DNA from: Caenorhabditis elegans
Taxonomy: Eukaryota; Nematoda; Chromadorea; Rhabditida; Rhabditidae
Length of the DNA stretch: 64,000 nt
NCBI RefSeq assembly: GCF_000002985.6
Contig: NC_003283.11
Location: 14,136,001-14,200,000, forward strand
Reading direction: 5' to 3'
Shown: positions 52,701-63,800 of the stretch, one piece after another
Numbering within the stretch: the stretch's first letter is position 1
How the letters are laid out: the number at the start of each line of letters is the position of its first letter
The notes under the pieces: model-generated
What the model saw: only the letters and a program-made list of their open reading frames with translations
Database searches by the model: none
Told to the model about the DNA's origin: nothing
Made by a program: the position numbers and the translations under genes

Positions 52701-55700
52701 GGAAAAGGTCTGAGTGAGGAATTTATTAAGGTTAGAATAAGATTTTGATTTTTACAAAAAAAATTACTGAATTTCAGAACACCTTCACTGGCGATGTATT
52801 CGATTCTCGTACGATTCCGAAACGGCTTTTCGTCCTATTTTACATTTGCTCGTACAGGGAAGCAGCTCAACGTCATGATGCGTCTCTTCGAAATTCGGTA
52901 ATTAAATTTGAAATTGGAGTAGCGCAATTTTGGTCATTTCCCTAATACACTCAAAATGATTTTACAAAGGTTGAGTTGGTTCAAAATTTTGAAAATACCC
53001 ATTTTGGTAAATTCACAGATTTTGCCAATTTGTAAGTGTTAGAGAAACCAAAAATTAATTTTTTCAAGTTTCGTGTTTAATTTGGACTCATATTCGGTCT
53101 TCAACAACAAACTCCGCATAATAAAGAACTAAAAACAACTTATCTCTGGTTTCTGCTACACTGAAAAATCGTCAAAATTTGAGAATTTAGCTTAAAATCG
53201 GTGTTTTTTCAACATTTTGTTGAACCATCTTAATTTTTTTTTTGAAATATTTACAAGACGTCTCATCATGAAATTCGGGTCGATTTGGGCTACTTCGAGT
53301 CTAATTTTTTACAGTTCAACTAAAATTTCATTTTCAGCTGTACGACAAGTCTATCTTCCTCAAGCTACCAGTTCGTTACATACTCTCAGTTATGGAATAT
53401 CAGCACGAAAAGTTTGAGAATGTGAGATCCAAGATTGTAGGTTTTTTTCGCCAACTTTTCTCTATTTCAATTTTTGAAATTTTCAAGACCGCCAGAGCTG
53501 CAGTTCTATTTTCGTATTCTCTGCCAACTCCAGAATCAATGCAAATTGTGGCTGAAAATCATGAAAATGCATCAGCAGAAGTAATCGAGGAAGAACAATT
53601 TGGTAGCAATATCAATCAACGAATAAATAAATTAAAAGATATCAAGAATATTAAAATTATATTAGAAGTGATCAATCGAAGTAGTGTGAGAATGCAATTG
53701 GCTTCACTTCCCATCATTATCGACATCTTTATGGAGTCACTGAATTCATCAACTCCGCAAGGCTTCGAACAACCTTTAATGGCAATTTTCGATCGATATG
53801 AACAACTTGATCCATTTTCCCTGTTTCAACAATCAACAATTGCATGGATTCGAAACGATGAAGATATTGTATTGGATGATATTATCAAAATTCCATCGTT
53901 ACTTTTCAGATGTGACAGGTTTGCTCACAAGAATTTTTTAATTCTAAAACAAAGTTTATAAATTTGTGTTCCAGACGTATTCTCTCATCACCTCCACATT
54001 TTAATTGTTTCGTGCGAGCTCTAAACTTCTTCAGTAAAATGGTTCGAATCGAAAATCGTCTCAAAACAATGGAGATTCAACACAAGGCGATGGCTTCTGC
54101 AATTGCACATAAAAATACTCTGTAAGTGTCTGAATGAACAGAGATTCACCACCGCCAAAAGTTCATTTTCCAGCTATTGTCTCGAATTGGATCGAAAGGA
54201 AAAAGAGCTGCTAACGGGCTCTTATCTAGATACACAGCACAGTGTTCTCATTCATGCTCTAATTGAAGTTTGTGATTCAAAGCGAATGAAAGATGGTAAG
54301 GTTCCAGGGCAAGAGTGACATTTTTCGATTTTTCCATATTTTTCAGTGAAAATCGAAAAATCAAAAAATTAAAAATCGAAAAACGAAAATTTTCGATTCT
54401 CTGGATAATCGAAAAATCGAAAAAAATGTTCAGAAAATTAACCATAAAGTTTTTTAAAATGATTTTTAAAAATCTAATTTTGTTTAACTTGATGAGAAAA
54501 AAAACATAAAAATTTCTTCTAAAAAGAAAAATCGAAAAAAAATGCGAAACATTGAAAAATTGAAAATCGAAAAACGACAAATTTTCGATTTTTCGACTTT
54601 ATAAAAAAATCGTAAAACGAACACATCGATCCTGGCTGTAGGCTAGCAATTTCAAAAAAACTAATAAATTTTCATTTTTTGATTTTAGAACATATTCTTA
54701 TTAAAATATAATTTTTGGCAATTTGTCTATTTTTCAAGAGACTGTATCAATTTTTACATTTAAAAAACCGACATATTTCAGATAAATCCATAGTTTTTTT
54801 TTGTTCTTTTCCGTACATTTTTTGATCCTTACAATTTTTCCAGTTTTTCGATTTTTAATTTTTCAATTTTCAACAACAAAAAAATCGAAATATTTTAGAC
54901 GATACCATTGGTCTCATCACGACAATTATTTATGTATTGCAACAGGGCGTGCGCCTTAAAGGAGTACTGTACTTCTCGTTACCATGTTTTCTTTATTTTT
55001 CTTAGTTTTCTAATAATTAATATTTACTTATCCAAAAATACTTTAAAAAATGACAATAAAAACAGAAATTTTGAAAATACCGCAGAAACAAGAATTCAAA
55101 AGTACAGTACTCTTTAAAGGCGCACACATTTTCTCATTTAGAAAAAGCTTTTCTAGTCGAGACCGGTTACCGTATTTATTTTTGTTGAATAGCGAAATTT
55201 GACAATTTTCTACCCAATTATATTAAAATAATTGGAAAAATGTTTAATTAATAAATTTCAGATCCATCTGACTTCTCCCTCCTCGAAAAACGTCGACAAA
55301 TCCGTCGTATTGCCTGTGAATATATTCATCGAACATTTTTGGATTATGAAGGTCTCATTCGAGTCGTTCTTCATCAACGCTTTCCACTTCGTCAAGTTCG
55401 TGATCTAGTCGAAGGGATTCCAGCTCTATTCGCTGGAAATGGTCTGATCCTTGAAATGCTCACACTTCCTGAACAGCAACGAAGATTTTTCGCAGTGGTA
55501 TTTGCTGCGGAGATATGTAGAAAGGTTCTTTAAAAATTGAAAGTTTCTAAAAATTATTTAAACTTTCAGTACCGAGTTCGTGAGTCGCTGGAGACAGCTC
55601 GTGTTGTATGTGACATTGTTCATTCACTTCATAAGCATGGTGAACTTCCTTCTTCATACAAATTATGGAAACATGTGGCGCCGGCTCTCATGCTTCTAGC

Positions 55701-55939
55701 TGTCGTAAGTTAATTGAAATTAAATTTTAAATTTATTTTTATTAAAAAACCTTTTTCAGGAGTTTCCATCACTTGCTGATAGTATCAATCGTCTTCTGAC
55801 TCGTGTCGCAACAGCTGCGAAAAATCGGCTTGCAGTGAGATGTGGAATGTTGGCTGGAGATCCACGACATGAAGAATATCAACTTATCGCGAAAATTTCC
55901 TCGTTTTTGGATAGGAATTCGGCACGTGAACGACTTTAA
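49785..55939 (+). CDS. ints-2: Integrator complex subunit 2
   Basis: Seventeen exons: 49785-49829, 49878-49958, 50002-50374, 50636-50802, 50850-50954, 51013-51668, 51716-51812, 52248-52441, 52487-52730, 52778-52897, 53338-53436, 53488-53918, 53975-54121, 54174-54295, 55262-55524, 55570-55704, 55760-55939; 1152 aa, close to the roughly 1200 of human INTS2. Recognition comes from colinear matches I recall to human INTS2: LPSLLTVEEIINALLFEHG; VTSAFGSHLIYVHS; the RLFVLFYICSYREAA block; LLFRCDRRILSSPPHF; and, most clearly, VEGIPALFAGNGLILEMLTL with ESLETARVV. Integrator cleaves nascent RNA of snRNAs and paused Pol II genes; INTS2 is a helical scaffold subunit with no catalytic site. The join from 50374 to 50636 is the least certain: an alternative extra exon near 50455-50550 also keeps the frame. 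Intron 14 carries a foldback element. Confidence 0.93.
54330..54610. repeat. Low-complexity AATCGAAAAA repeats in ints-2 intron 14
   Basis: Repeated AAAATCGAAAAA and TTTTCGATTTTT words in both orientations, giving many small hairpins. Not coding. Confidence 0.7.
54910..55164. repeat. Foldback MITE in ints-2 intron 14
   Basis: About 255 bp with outer ends GGTCTCATCACGAC and GTCGAGACC, and inner arms GCGCCTTAAAGGAGTACTGT (54951) and its inverted partner at 55102-55123. It belongs to the same dispersed family as pieces at 43105, 46120, 46755 and 57110. It has no coding capacity. Confidence 0.75.
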
Positions 55940-57410
55940 AAATTATGTTTATCTTTTTATTAAATTTTCAACTTTTATTATCGTCTCTATTGTTTTTATG
56001 TTTCTTTTATTTTAGTATTTATATTTAATTTTGTATTAACTCCTTATTTTCTTTCGAAGTTACACCTGCAAATGTACAAGATTCCCATTCACGTTTAACG
56101 GGTTCCTAATCTCGTTTCTTTCACTTTTGTCTTTATGAAATAAATTATCCCGATTCAAATCATTGATTTTTTGCTAGTTTTGCGCTTGCGTTAAGAGTCA
56201 ACTTGTAGAAATGAGCTCATTGCAACCCTGGAAAAAAAAATTTACTTCTACAGGCCGCTCTACAGCAATTGAATTGTCAATACAATTAATTCTAAAACCG
56301 AAAAGATCTTACGTTATTAGGGTAATACAATATTCTGAGAATGTTATTAGGGTAATACAATAATCCTGAGAATGCGTATTGCGCATCATATTTGACGCGC
56401 AAAATATCTAGTAACGAAAACTACAGTAATTCTTTAAATGACTACTGTAGCGTTTATGTCGATTTACGGGCTCGATTTTTGAGAATGAATTAAAACCATT
56501 TATTTATCGATAGAATTTTTTAAAAAGTTTTAAATAAACGAGTAAAAATGGAATATCGATGTCTCTATTCGAAAATAAATTCATTTTATGCCGAATTCGA
56601 GCCCATAAATCGACACGAGAGCTATAGCTGTTATTGTTTCTTGAGTTATTATACTGAGTTATTGCTTCTTCTTCAATTTAATTGGTATCTTTTTTAAATT
56701 ATCAAAAAATCTGAAAACTTGGAAAGCCTCAAGTTTACTCATAACTTTAATCCTGTTCAAATGGCAAAGTTCTTCAATCCAGATTACAAGAGTGACAAAC
56801 AAACAATTTGCAATATCTCGAATGACACATTTGTCATAAACTTTACTGATGAATTTTTTAATTTCGAAAAAACAAGGTGATTGAAGGTTTATTTGTTTTC
56901 TTTCAGTGTTAATATATACATTTTATAAATATTTATGTCTTTCGGTTTTTTGTTGCTAGTTTTCCAATAAATTTTCACATTGAAAAACAATTGTAATAAA
57001 TATTTATTAAAAATAATAAAAGGACAAAAAAGCAAAGTACCGTAACGGTCTAAAGGATTGTCAACGATTTTTAAAGGTGGGTCTTGACGCGCGAGTTTCA
57101 AAACGTCCATGCGCCTTTAAGGATACTGTAAAAGTATGCATGGAAGTTTATTTTTTTTATTGTTTCCGCATTTTTTTCTCAGTTTTCCCTTTGTTTGGGG
57201 GTTTTTTCTTTGTAAAATTTGTGTTTTGCTTGCAAAGTTATTTTTTGAAGAAAAAATGTCATGAAATTTTATCATATGAAACTATGTATTACTGAAATTA
57301 ATTTATAGATCCTTGAATTTTGCAAAAATTTTGGTCGCAGAGAACAGTTCAAATATTTATTTATTATCTTTTCGAAAAGTGTAAAACGATTTTCATAAAA
57401 TTCGAGCACA
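55940..57410. other. Downstream region of ints-2 with dispersed repeats
   Basis: No gene. It holds a possible poly(A) signal AATAAA near 56139, a short direct repeat GTTATTAGGGTAATACAAT at about 56312 and 56342, the palindromic element described separately, and a repeat half-element at 57040-57130 (GCGCCTTTAAGGATACTGT). Confidence 0.6.
56448..56624. repeat. Palindromic dispersed repeat
   Basis: The left arm at 56448-56475 contains GTCGATTTACGGGCTCGA; the right arm at 56597-56624 contains TCGAGCCCATAAATCGACAC, its near reverse complement. ACTACAGTAATTCTTTAAA and GACTACTGTAG words before it are typical of a very common C. elegans palindromic repeat. Confidence 0.75.
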
Positions 57411-58482
57411 GAACACAAAATCGTCGCACACAAATTCGTTTGTCTTTGCTCTTTTTTAGAACCTCCAGCTTCTTCACCTTTGTGCAATCCATTGAAACCT
57501 CCTTCAGAACCTCTACGACCGCCCGTTAGACTCCTCCTCTCCATCACGTTCTCTGCCATTCTCCGCTTCTTGCCCAATGTTCCCGACTGTCTCTCCGTCT
57601 GCGTCTCTTCTCTATCTCTCCTCTGCGACAGACGCACTTTCTCTCTCTCACTCACTTGTTCACCTTATCAAAATCTTTTTTTTTGTGCGATGTGGTTGGT
57701 TCGACGGTCAATTGTGAATTGTCTATGGTGTAGAAATCGATTATTAAATCTTAATTACACTACTTTTTCGGTCCAATGGTGGTATAGAGCACTGCCAATG
57801 TGAGTCATGATGCAATTTGCATGATGGAAGCTTCTAGGCTTTTCTATGCAATTTTGAATTTTCTTTCGATTTTCATCAGTTTTTATAGATTTTTCTTGCA
57901 AAAATCAATGTTTAGAAATCCCCATAATGGTTCGCTGCAAAAAAAGGATTTTTGGTTCAAATACAGTGAAACTGCCAGAAACAACCTAATTTTATGACGA
58001 GACTTCTTGAAAAAATCCAACAATTTTTATGGCGAGTCAAAATTTCGAAAAAAAAAAACAAATTTTCGTTAAAATCTGAATTTTGTTGATTTTTTTAATG
58101 CCTTAAAACTTGTGTCTGAATCAAAGATTTAACGTGATACAAACACCCAAAACATTCGATAATAGTTATTTATACAAATTTATGGGATTTTTCAGTCGTT
58201 TCAGGACCCAAAAACCCACAAATTTAATTAATTTTTCTTTTGAAATATTTCAAAAATATCAGTTTCTTTTTAAATTCCATCGTTTAAAATATTTTAAAAT
58301 ATCTCCAATTTTAATAGAAACCGCCTCCTTTCGCCTTTTGTCATCTGATATATGAAATATGATATGCTTTACACATATATCCCTCATTCTGACCTCATAC
58401 CACTTCCATATTTCTCAATATTCTAACCTATTTTTCCTTTTTCAGCCAAACTCTTCATTCCATCTGAAACAGTACCATCAAA
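57411..58482 (+). promoter_or_regulatory. atfs-1 upstream region and 5' leader
   Basis: Bases 57460-57665 are pyrimidine-rich and less AT-rich, including TCTGCGTCTCT at 57598-57608. CCTTTTTCAG at 58436-58445 is a good acceptor 37 nt before the atfs-1 ATG, fitting trans-splicing or a 5' UTR intron. Short frames in this stretch do not look coding. Confidence 0.5.
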
Positions 58483-61421
58483 ATGTTTTCCCGTGTGGGA
58501 CGTCTCACAACTTTTGGTGCCCAGGCTGTGTCAAATTGTCCGTTCCGCAGAGATAACATCTATCAGCAGCCGTTGAAGGTTTGCTTTTTGTTGCAGAAAA
58601 ATATTATTTTTGACATGAAAAATGTTTTTCAGGTAACCGCACCGATCAATGACCAGCTGACCAGTTTTGCGCACAGCTTCTCCGATTCAGTGAGGCATAG
58701 AACGTGAGAATTGCGCGAAAAAATTCAAATCAAGAAAAATATAAGCTTACAGGACCAGCTTCGGAAATGATCCATTCCTCGGCGTACCCATGGACGACGA
58801 TGAAGTCATCAAAGAGCTCGAGCTACTGGACCTCGACTCATGGCACACTAAGCCTCGGGCTCCGTGTCCTGCACCATCAGACGAGCTGGAACTCGATCAG
58901 TTCTGGGAGGGAAAAAACGTGACGGTTTGCGGCAGAGATCCTAGATTGGGAAAATCAACTGATTGTTTTGAGCTGGAAGCATGGCGACCGACCGACTCAT
59001 GGCAGAATGGTAGCAGTGTTGGACATCCACATGGTCATCAGCAACAACAGCAGACATGTCAGCAGCCGCCCACGCATTCAAGTACAACAGAAACAATGCA
59101 TGATTTCTCCAATTTTGGAGATAATATGGTACGGGAAAAATAGTTCTTAACCATTGTGCAGATTTATACAACAAAAACTAACCATTAATTTCGATTTGTG
59201 TGTTTCTAATCGAATCTTTTTCGCATTGCCGACTAAAAATCCCCCAAAAAGACCTTTCATAACGAGAGTTTTTAAAATTTTCGAAAAAAAATCAAATTTA
59301 GCTGAAATCTCCAATTTTGCCAACTTTAAGCCGCCTAAAATTAGTTTTTCTTTTTTTTTTGGTTGATTTATGTGCATTTAAAGCCGAAATCAACACAAAA
59401 AAAACACGAGAAACATTAAAAATAAGACAATAATCAAAGGAAAATTAAAATTAATTTCCGGCTGCTGGAAGTTAACAAAATTGGAGAATTAAAGGTGCAG
59501 TAAAGTCCAAAAATTTTTTATTTTTAAAAATTTTCTAAAATTTTTTAATAGTTTTTTTTTCAATTTTTCAAAAATCAAAAAAACGGCCGAATTAAATTTG
59601 AATTCCCGCTCAAATTAGTGACGTTATTTTTGATATTTTCGTGTTTTCTGGCTGAATTTACCGGTTTTTATTAAGTTTTTCTTTTATATTTGATTTGAAA
59701 CAACGTTTTTCAATTTTTCAGACACTTTTTCGGTTATCAAGTTATCTTCACGGAAAAATGTTCGAAAAATTGGCAAACGGTGCTTTTTTTGAGATCAAAT
59801 GTAAAAGAAAAAATTAAGAAAAACCGACGAATTTAGCCAGAAAACACGAAAATATAAAAAATGGCGACATTCATTTGCGCGGGAATTCAATTCGACCGTT
59901 TCTTTGATTTTTGAAAAATTGAAAAAATCTCAAAAAATTTAGAAATTTTTTTTGAATTTTTTTACAGTTATATTCGGTTATTAGGGTCTATTTTCTGTCA
60001 TTTAAAGCAAAAAATTTCGACTCTACTCCACCTTTAAGCTAAAATTTGGTCATTTTAGCGAAAATTTTGAAAATTCTCGGTATGAAAATCCGGGTTTTCG
60101 ACAGCATGCATTTTGATCCTAATAAAGCAAAAACCCTGAATTATAACATAAAAAATACAAAAAAATAACATCACACCACCCACTTTCCCGCATGCTAATC
60201 TGCTCTCTTTTCAGGGCTCCCCGCTCTTCCAATCACCATCAAAATCGGCGATCGATCAGCTAACGGGAACTTCCCGAATAGATGAGGTATCTTTTTCCCC
60301 TAATCCAAGAACTGATTCTATGATTGAAATAGTTTCAGTACGGAATGCCACCACAAGATCGAAAATTGTCAAAGTTCGAAATGGACATTGAGCAAGAATC
60401 GAAAGCTGTCGATTGGGAGGTATGACTTGGAAAATAATTTCTTGCTAATATTACACTTAACACTTTTTCGTTTTTTCTTGGAGTGTTCAAAATATTAGTG
60501 ACCTTTAAAAATTAATTTTAAATGAAAATCATTAATAATTTAAATTTTTTAGGCATGGAATCACTACTTGGAGAGCGACGACGACGTTTTTAAGCGTCCA
60601 GAAGCATTTTTCAAGGAAGAACCCATGATAATGACGTCATCCGATTCGTTGATGACTTCGTCAACTTCATCTCCAGATTCTGGAATAAGCCTCTATGATC
60701 CGATGATTCCACCACCATCATCTCACTTTCCCAGCTTCAACCTGAGCTCTTCATCATCAGCGTCGAATCTTTTGAGACTGTCAACTCCATCAGCTCCAAT
60801 GCAGCAAGAACATCGAGCACCTGTCAGAATGCACCATGATGTTGATCTTTTCTCTTCTGGACCTCTTCTTTGTGTTCCGAAACAAGAAGACGTTTTCGAC
60901 GACTTTATCCAGCAGAGAGATGATGACGATGAAGACTATATTCCAGCATCTGAAGCCAGAAGAACAAGTTCACGTCTCAATCGGAAATCTGCTACGCCAA
61001 CTTATCTTCGGCGTCGTGATTCTGAACGTTCGTGGACGCCAGCTTCCGATGACTATTTTCCAGAAGAACATCAGAAGTTTAAGAAACGTGGAGTTGTTCT
61101 GAAGCCTTCAGTCGACGAGGAAACCGATCGAAGACGAATGTTGAATAGAATAGCAGCAGTTCGGTATAGAGAGAAGAAACGAGCCGAGAAGAAGGGAAGA
61201 AAAATGTAAGAATATTTATTTTAAACTTGCAATCTTGAAAAATATAATTTTAAATTTTAAAAATTTAAAGCAGATAGATATCTAAAATTTAATATTTTTG
61301 CAGGGAGTTCCAAGAAGTAGCTGATCGTAATCGAATTCTTCTTCAAAAAGAACGTCAACTAAAGCGTGAGATCAACTCGATGAAAAAGGAGCTTCGTAAA
61401 ATGGGCGCCATTATTCAATAA
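58483..61421 (+). CDS. atfs-1: ATFS-1, bZIP factor of the mitochondrial unfolded-protein response
   Basis: Exons 58483-58578, 58633-58703, 58753-59128, 60215-60286, 60339-60419, 60553-61205 and 61304-61421 give 488 aa. The N terminus MFSRVGRLTTFGAQAVSNCP is a mitochondrial targeting sequence with spaced Arg and no acidic residues. An acidic, Pro/Ser/Gln-rich region follows. The C terminus holds a basic region (RRRMLNRIAAVRYREKKRAE), a nuclear-localisation cluster (KKGRK) and a leucine-zipper-like helix (RILLQKERQLKREINSMKKE). Established knowledge: ATFS-1 is imported into healthy mitochondria and degraded; when import falters it moves to the nucleus and induces chaperones, proteases and metabolic genes. 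I recognise the protein sequence itself. Intron 3 (59129-60214) is long and contains a foldback repeat. It lies 2.5 kb downstream of ints-2 on the same strand, too far for an operon. Confidence 0.98.
59490..60038. repeat. Large foldback repeat in atfs-1 intron 3
   Basis: The left end TTAAAGGTGCAGTAAAGTCC pairs with the right end CGACTCTACTCCACCTTTAA (17 of 20). Inner blocks also mirror each other: GTTTTCTGGCTGAATTTACC near 59645 against a TAGCCAGAAAACACG block near 59840, and AAATTCCCGCTCAAAT near 59600 against GCGCGGGAATTC near 59877. It has no coding capacity. A related half-element lies at about 52048 in ints-2. Confidence 0.8.
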
Positions 61422-61865
61422 TCAGAATTCGAAACAATTGTTCTTTTTTTCTGTTCTTTTCAGTTTTGCTAACTTTTTTTTTGGTTACATAGTTTTTCTC
61501 CCTTTGTTCACCCAACTGTAGATCATTTTTCATAGAACCTTTCCCCCATCTTTTTTTTCTCTCAAAAACTGCCCATTTCTTGTATTTTTGTTACGGGTAT
61601 TCGATCCCAAATTTCCCATCCAATTTCAACTCCTCAAATCTAAACTGCTCACATCTCAATCAGAAAATCAACTCAAAATGAATGATAATTTTTTTAAAAA
61701 TTGTTTCACAAATGTCAAAACATTTCAATGATTTTTCTTGTGTTCGTGACGCAGTTGTGTAACATTTTTACACAAACATCACTGCTGCACGATGTAATAT
61801 CATCGCCATGAGACGGTAAACTTTTAAGAAAAATGTGGTTTGATATCAAGGTTGAACATTGTTCC
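61422..61865. other. atfs-1 3' flank
   Basis: T-rich probable 3' UTR followed by AT-rich DNA; no gene seen. Confidence 0.5.
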
Positions 61866-62385
61866 TGTGTCGAATTACGCAGCTCGTGTACTCCCCGAGG
61901 AAAAGCTTTTACAGTTTTTTGCTAGAAATGCAGAATTTTGTTCTATTTTTGCGAATTCTTATTTTGAATTTACCACTCAGATAAACGTTTTCGCTTCTAT
62001 TTAGAAGAAAAAAGCAGATATATTTAGAAATGGCGCTAGCTCCTAACACGACATAATTAGAAATGCTTTTTCATCTAAATAGCAGAGCTTTTTATAACTA
62101 AATAGGTCTACTTCTTCTAATTAGAAGTACCTTTTTGTTCTAAATAGGTCTACTCTTTTCTAAATATAAGCGCATTTTTCTTCTAAATATGTCTACTTCT
62201 TCTAATTAGAAATACCTTCTTCTTCTAAATAGTTCTACTCTTTTCTAAATATAAGTGCGTTTTGCTTCTATTTAGACTCGGAATTTTTAAAAGTGAATTT
62301 TTGGAAAATGTGATTTTGGATTCCGGAAAAAAAAAAGATTTTCTATTCTCGTTCAGCTCCCCTGCCGACCCTGTTCGTTCACTTT

Positions 62386-62409
62386 TTCCACAGGTAGTAC
62401 CCTGTGGAA
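62386..62409. repeat. Perfect 9-bp inverted repeat with 6-bp spacer
   Basis: TTCCACAGG, spacer TAGTAC, then CCTGTGGAA. It lies inside the transposon-like element; the spacer is itself nearly symmetrical. Confidence 0.8.
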
Positions 62410-62454
62410 TCTAGACACCTCTTCTAAGCCTGCTACCGTTCTCGGAGAAATTTT

Positions 62455-62531
62455 CTTGCCACCACCCGGAGTTGAACCCTTGACCTTCTGCTTCACGATC
62501 TGAAACGTTACCTGTTTAGCCAACCTTGCGC
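62455..62531 (-). pseudogene. tRNA-like sequence with A and B boxes
   Basis: On the minus strand an A-box-like TGGCTAAACAGG (62522-62511) and an exact B box GGTTCAACTCC (62478-62468) are spaced as in a tRNA. Between them is a 5-bp anticodon-type stem (GTTTC/GAAGC) with a 7-base loop. The loop lacks T at position 33, and the acceptor and T stems pair poorly. It is therefore more likely a tRNA relic or tRNA-derived repeat than a working tRNA. Confidence 0.4.
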
Positions 62532-63106
62532 GTGTGAGAACTAGTTGCGACGCTAATTAAGTAGTTCATCGACTTTTTTGCATTTATTATTCCAGACCAA
62601 ACGTTTTAGAGGAAATAATCTTTGGATTCCACTGAAGTTTATTATCAAGAAGATTTGAAGTATTGATGAAGCTTGTGCCGACCATTCTCGAAAAGTATGA
62701 TTGGTCACTATATACGTTATGCTCGTCTGATTTATCACTTCGCCCAAAGCGATGATTCTAATAGTTTATGAAAAAGTGGAAAAGAGGAGCATTTAATCTC
62801 CTATTTGAGAGAATTCTACTGTTCGTTCTGAAGTTTCGAACCCTGTTCCCCCGACTCTCGCCGTCGTCGCTCTCAAAGTATACATAATGTCATGAAGACG
62901 TGTCTTGAACCCCGCACACTCCGGCAACTGAAAATTATCAAAAAAGCAACACATTATTGCCATATTCTAGGAACGAAACCGATTAATTTTTCTCGGGTAA
63001 GATACCCTTGAACTGAAACGCCAATATGACGCGTTTGACACGCTGAGGGAAAAACGATGCAAAAGGAGGGGGGCCCGCGACCGGAGCTGCCGGTCATCGC
63101 ACTTTT

Positions 63107-63190
63107 CTTGACACAAGCTGTCGGACCTGTTACTTTCCTCGACATAAGATGTCGGAACACTCACACTTTCCTCGACAGAAACTGTCGGAC
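63107..63190. repeat. Three tandem mini-hairpins
   Basis: Three units contain TGACACAAGCTGTCGG, CGACATAAGATGTCGG and CGACAGAAACTGTCGG. Each is a short stem with variable centre, spaced about 30 bp, and the second and third are preceded by CTTTCCT or TTTCCT. Stem bases change together, suggesting pairing is kept. Confidence 0.6.
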
Positions 63191-63319
63191 TAAACTCTTT
63201 ATCGCAAAAACCTATCTGGTTCAAAAACTATTATCTACTGAAAAAATGAGACATCGCGCGAGCTTGCACACTAACGGTCGAAATCCCTGACCTAATTAGG
63301 TGTCGTCCTCTTCTATTTA

Positions 63320-63521
63320 GATCTACCCTCTTCTATTTAGGTCTAAATAGATCTGCCATTTTTACGCTGTTCTAATTAGATCAAACCCTGATCTATTTAG
63401 ATCAAACCCTGATCTATTTAGATCTACCCTCTTCTATTTAGGTCTAAATAGATCTGCCATTTTTACGCTGTTCTAATTAGATCAAACCCTGATCTATTTA
63501 GAACTAGTTCTTCTATTTAGC
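63320..63521. repeat. Tandem duplication, period 101 bp
   Basis: The block starting GATCTACCCTCTTCTATTTA at 63320 recurs at 63421 and stays nearly identical through GATCTATTTAGA. It is built from CTATTTAG, CTAAATAG and CTAATTAG words. Confidence 0.8.
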
Positions 63522-63800
63522 TCTAATTAGTTTTCCGATTCTACTAAATAGGTATATTCCTTCTAAATAGAAGCTAACACGTTTGTCTGAGCATCTAAAT
63601 CGCTGATTCAATAATATTTTCGTTTTTAGAAGATTCCAGCAATAAATACATACAATTTTTAAATGGGAGTAAAATTGGCGTCTTCAATGCGAAATAGAGA
63701 AAAAATCGCGAAAAATGATCTAAATTGAGCGAAAAAATTCTGTACAAAAAATAATGCTCATTTCTCCACGAGGAGTCCGCGATCTGCGTAAATCGACACA

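Larger units (their letters stand above)
61866..63800. mobile_element. Transposon-like element with terminal inverted repeats, non-coding
   Basis: The left end at 61866-61905 starts TGTGTCGAATTACGCAG; the right end at 63762-63800 is its inverted counterpart (TGTGTCGATTTACGCAG read on the minus strand). About 80 percent identity runs over some 38 bp, including ACTCCCCGAGGA against ACTCCTCGTGGA. The interior has many CTATTTAG, CTAAATAG and CTAATTAG words (61990-62280 and 63293-63575), a 101-bp tandem duplication, three small hairpins and a tRNA-like sequence. No transposase frame is present, so it would be non-autonomous. Another copy of the CGTGTACTCCTCGAGGA end lies just outside, at 63805-63825, so the boundary may be compound. 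Confidence 0.6.

Noticed and set aside
49785..55939. First read as symplekin (symk-1)
   Set aside because: It is also a long helical RNA-processing protein, but the colinear motifs (VEGIPALF, LPSLLTVEEIINALL, LLFRCDRRIL) fit INTS2 and not symplekin.
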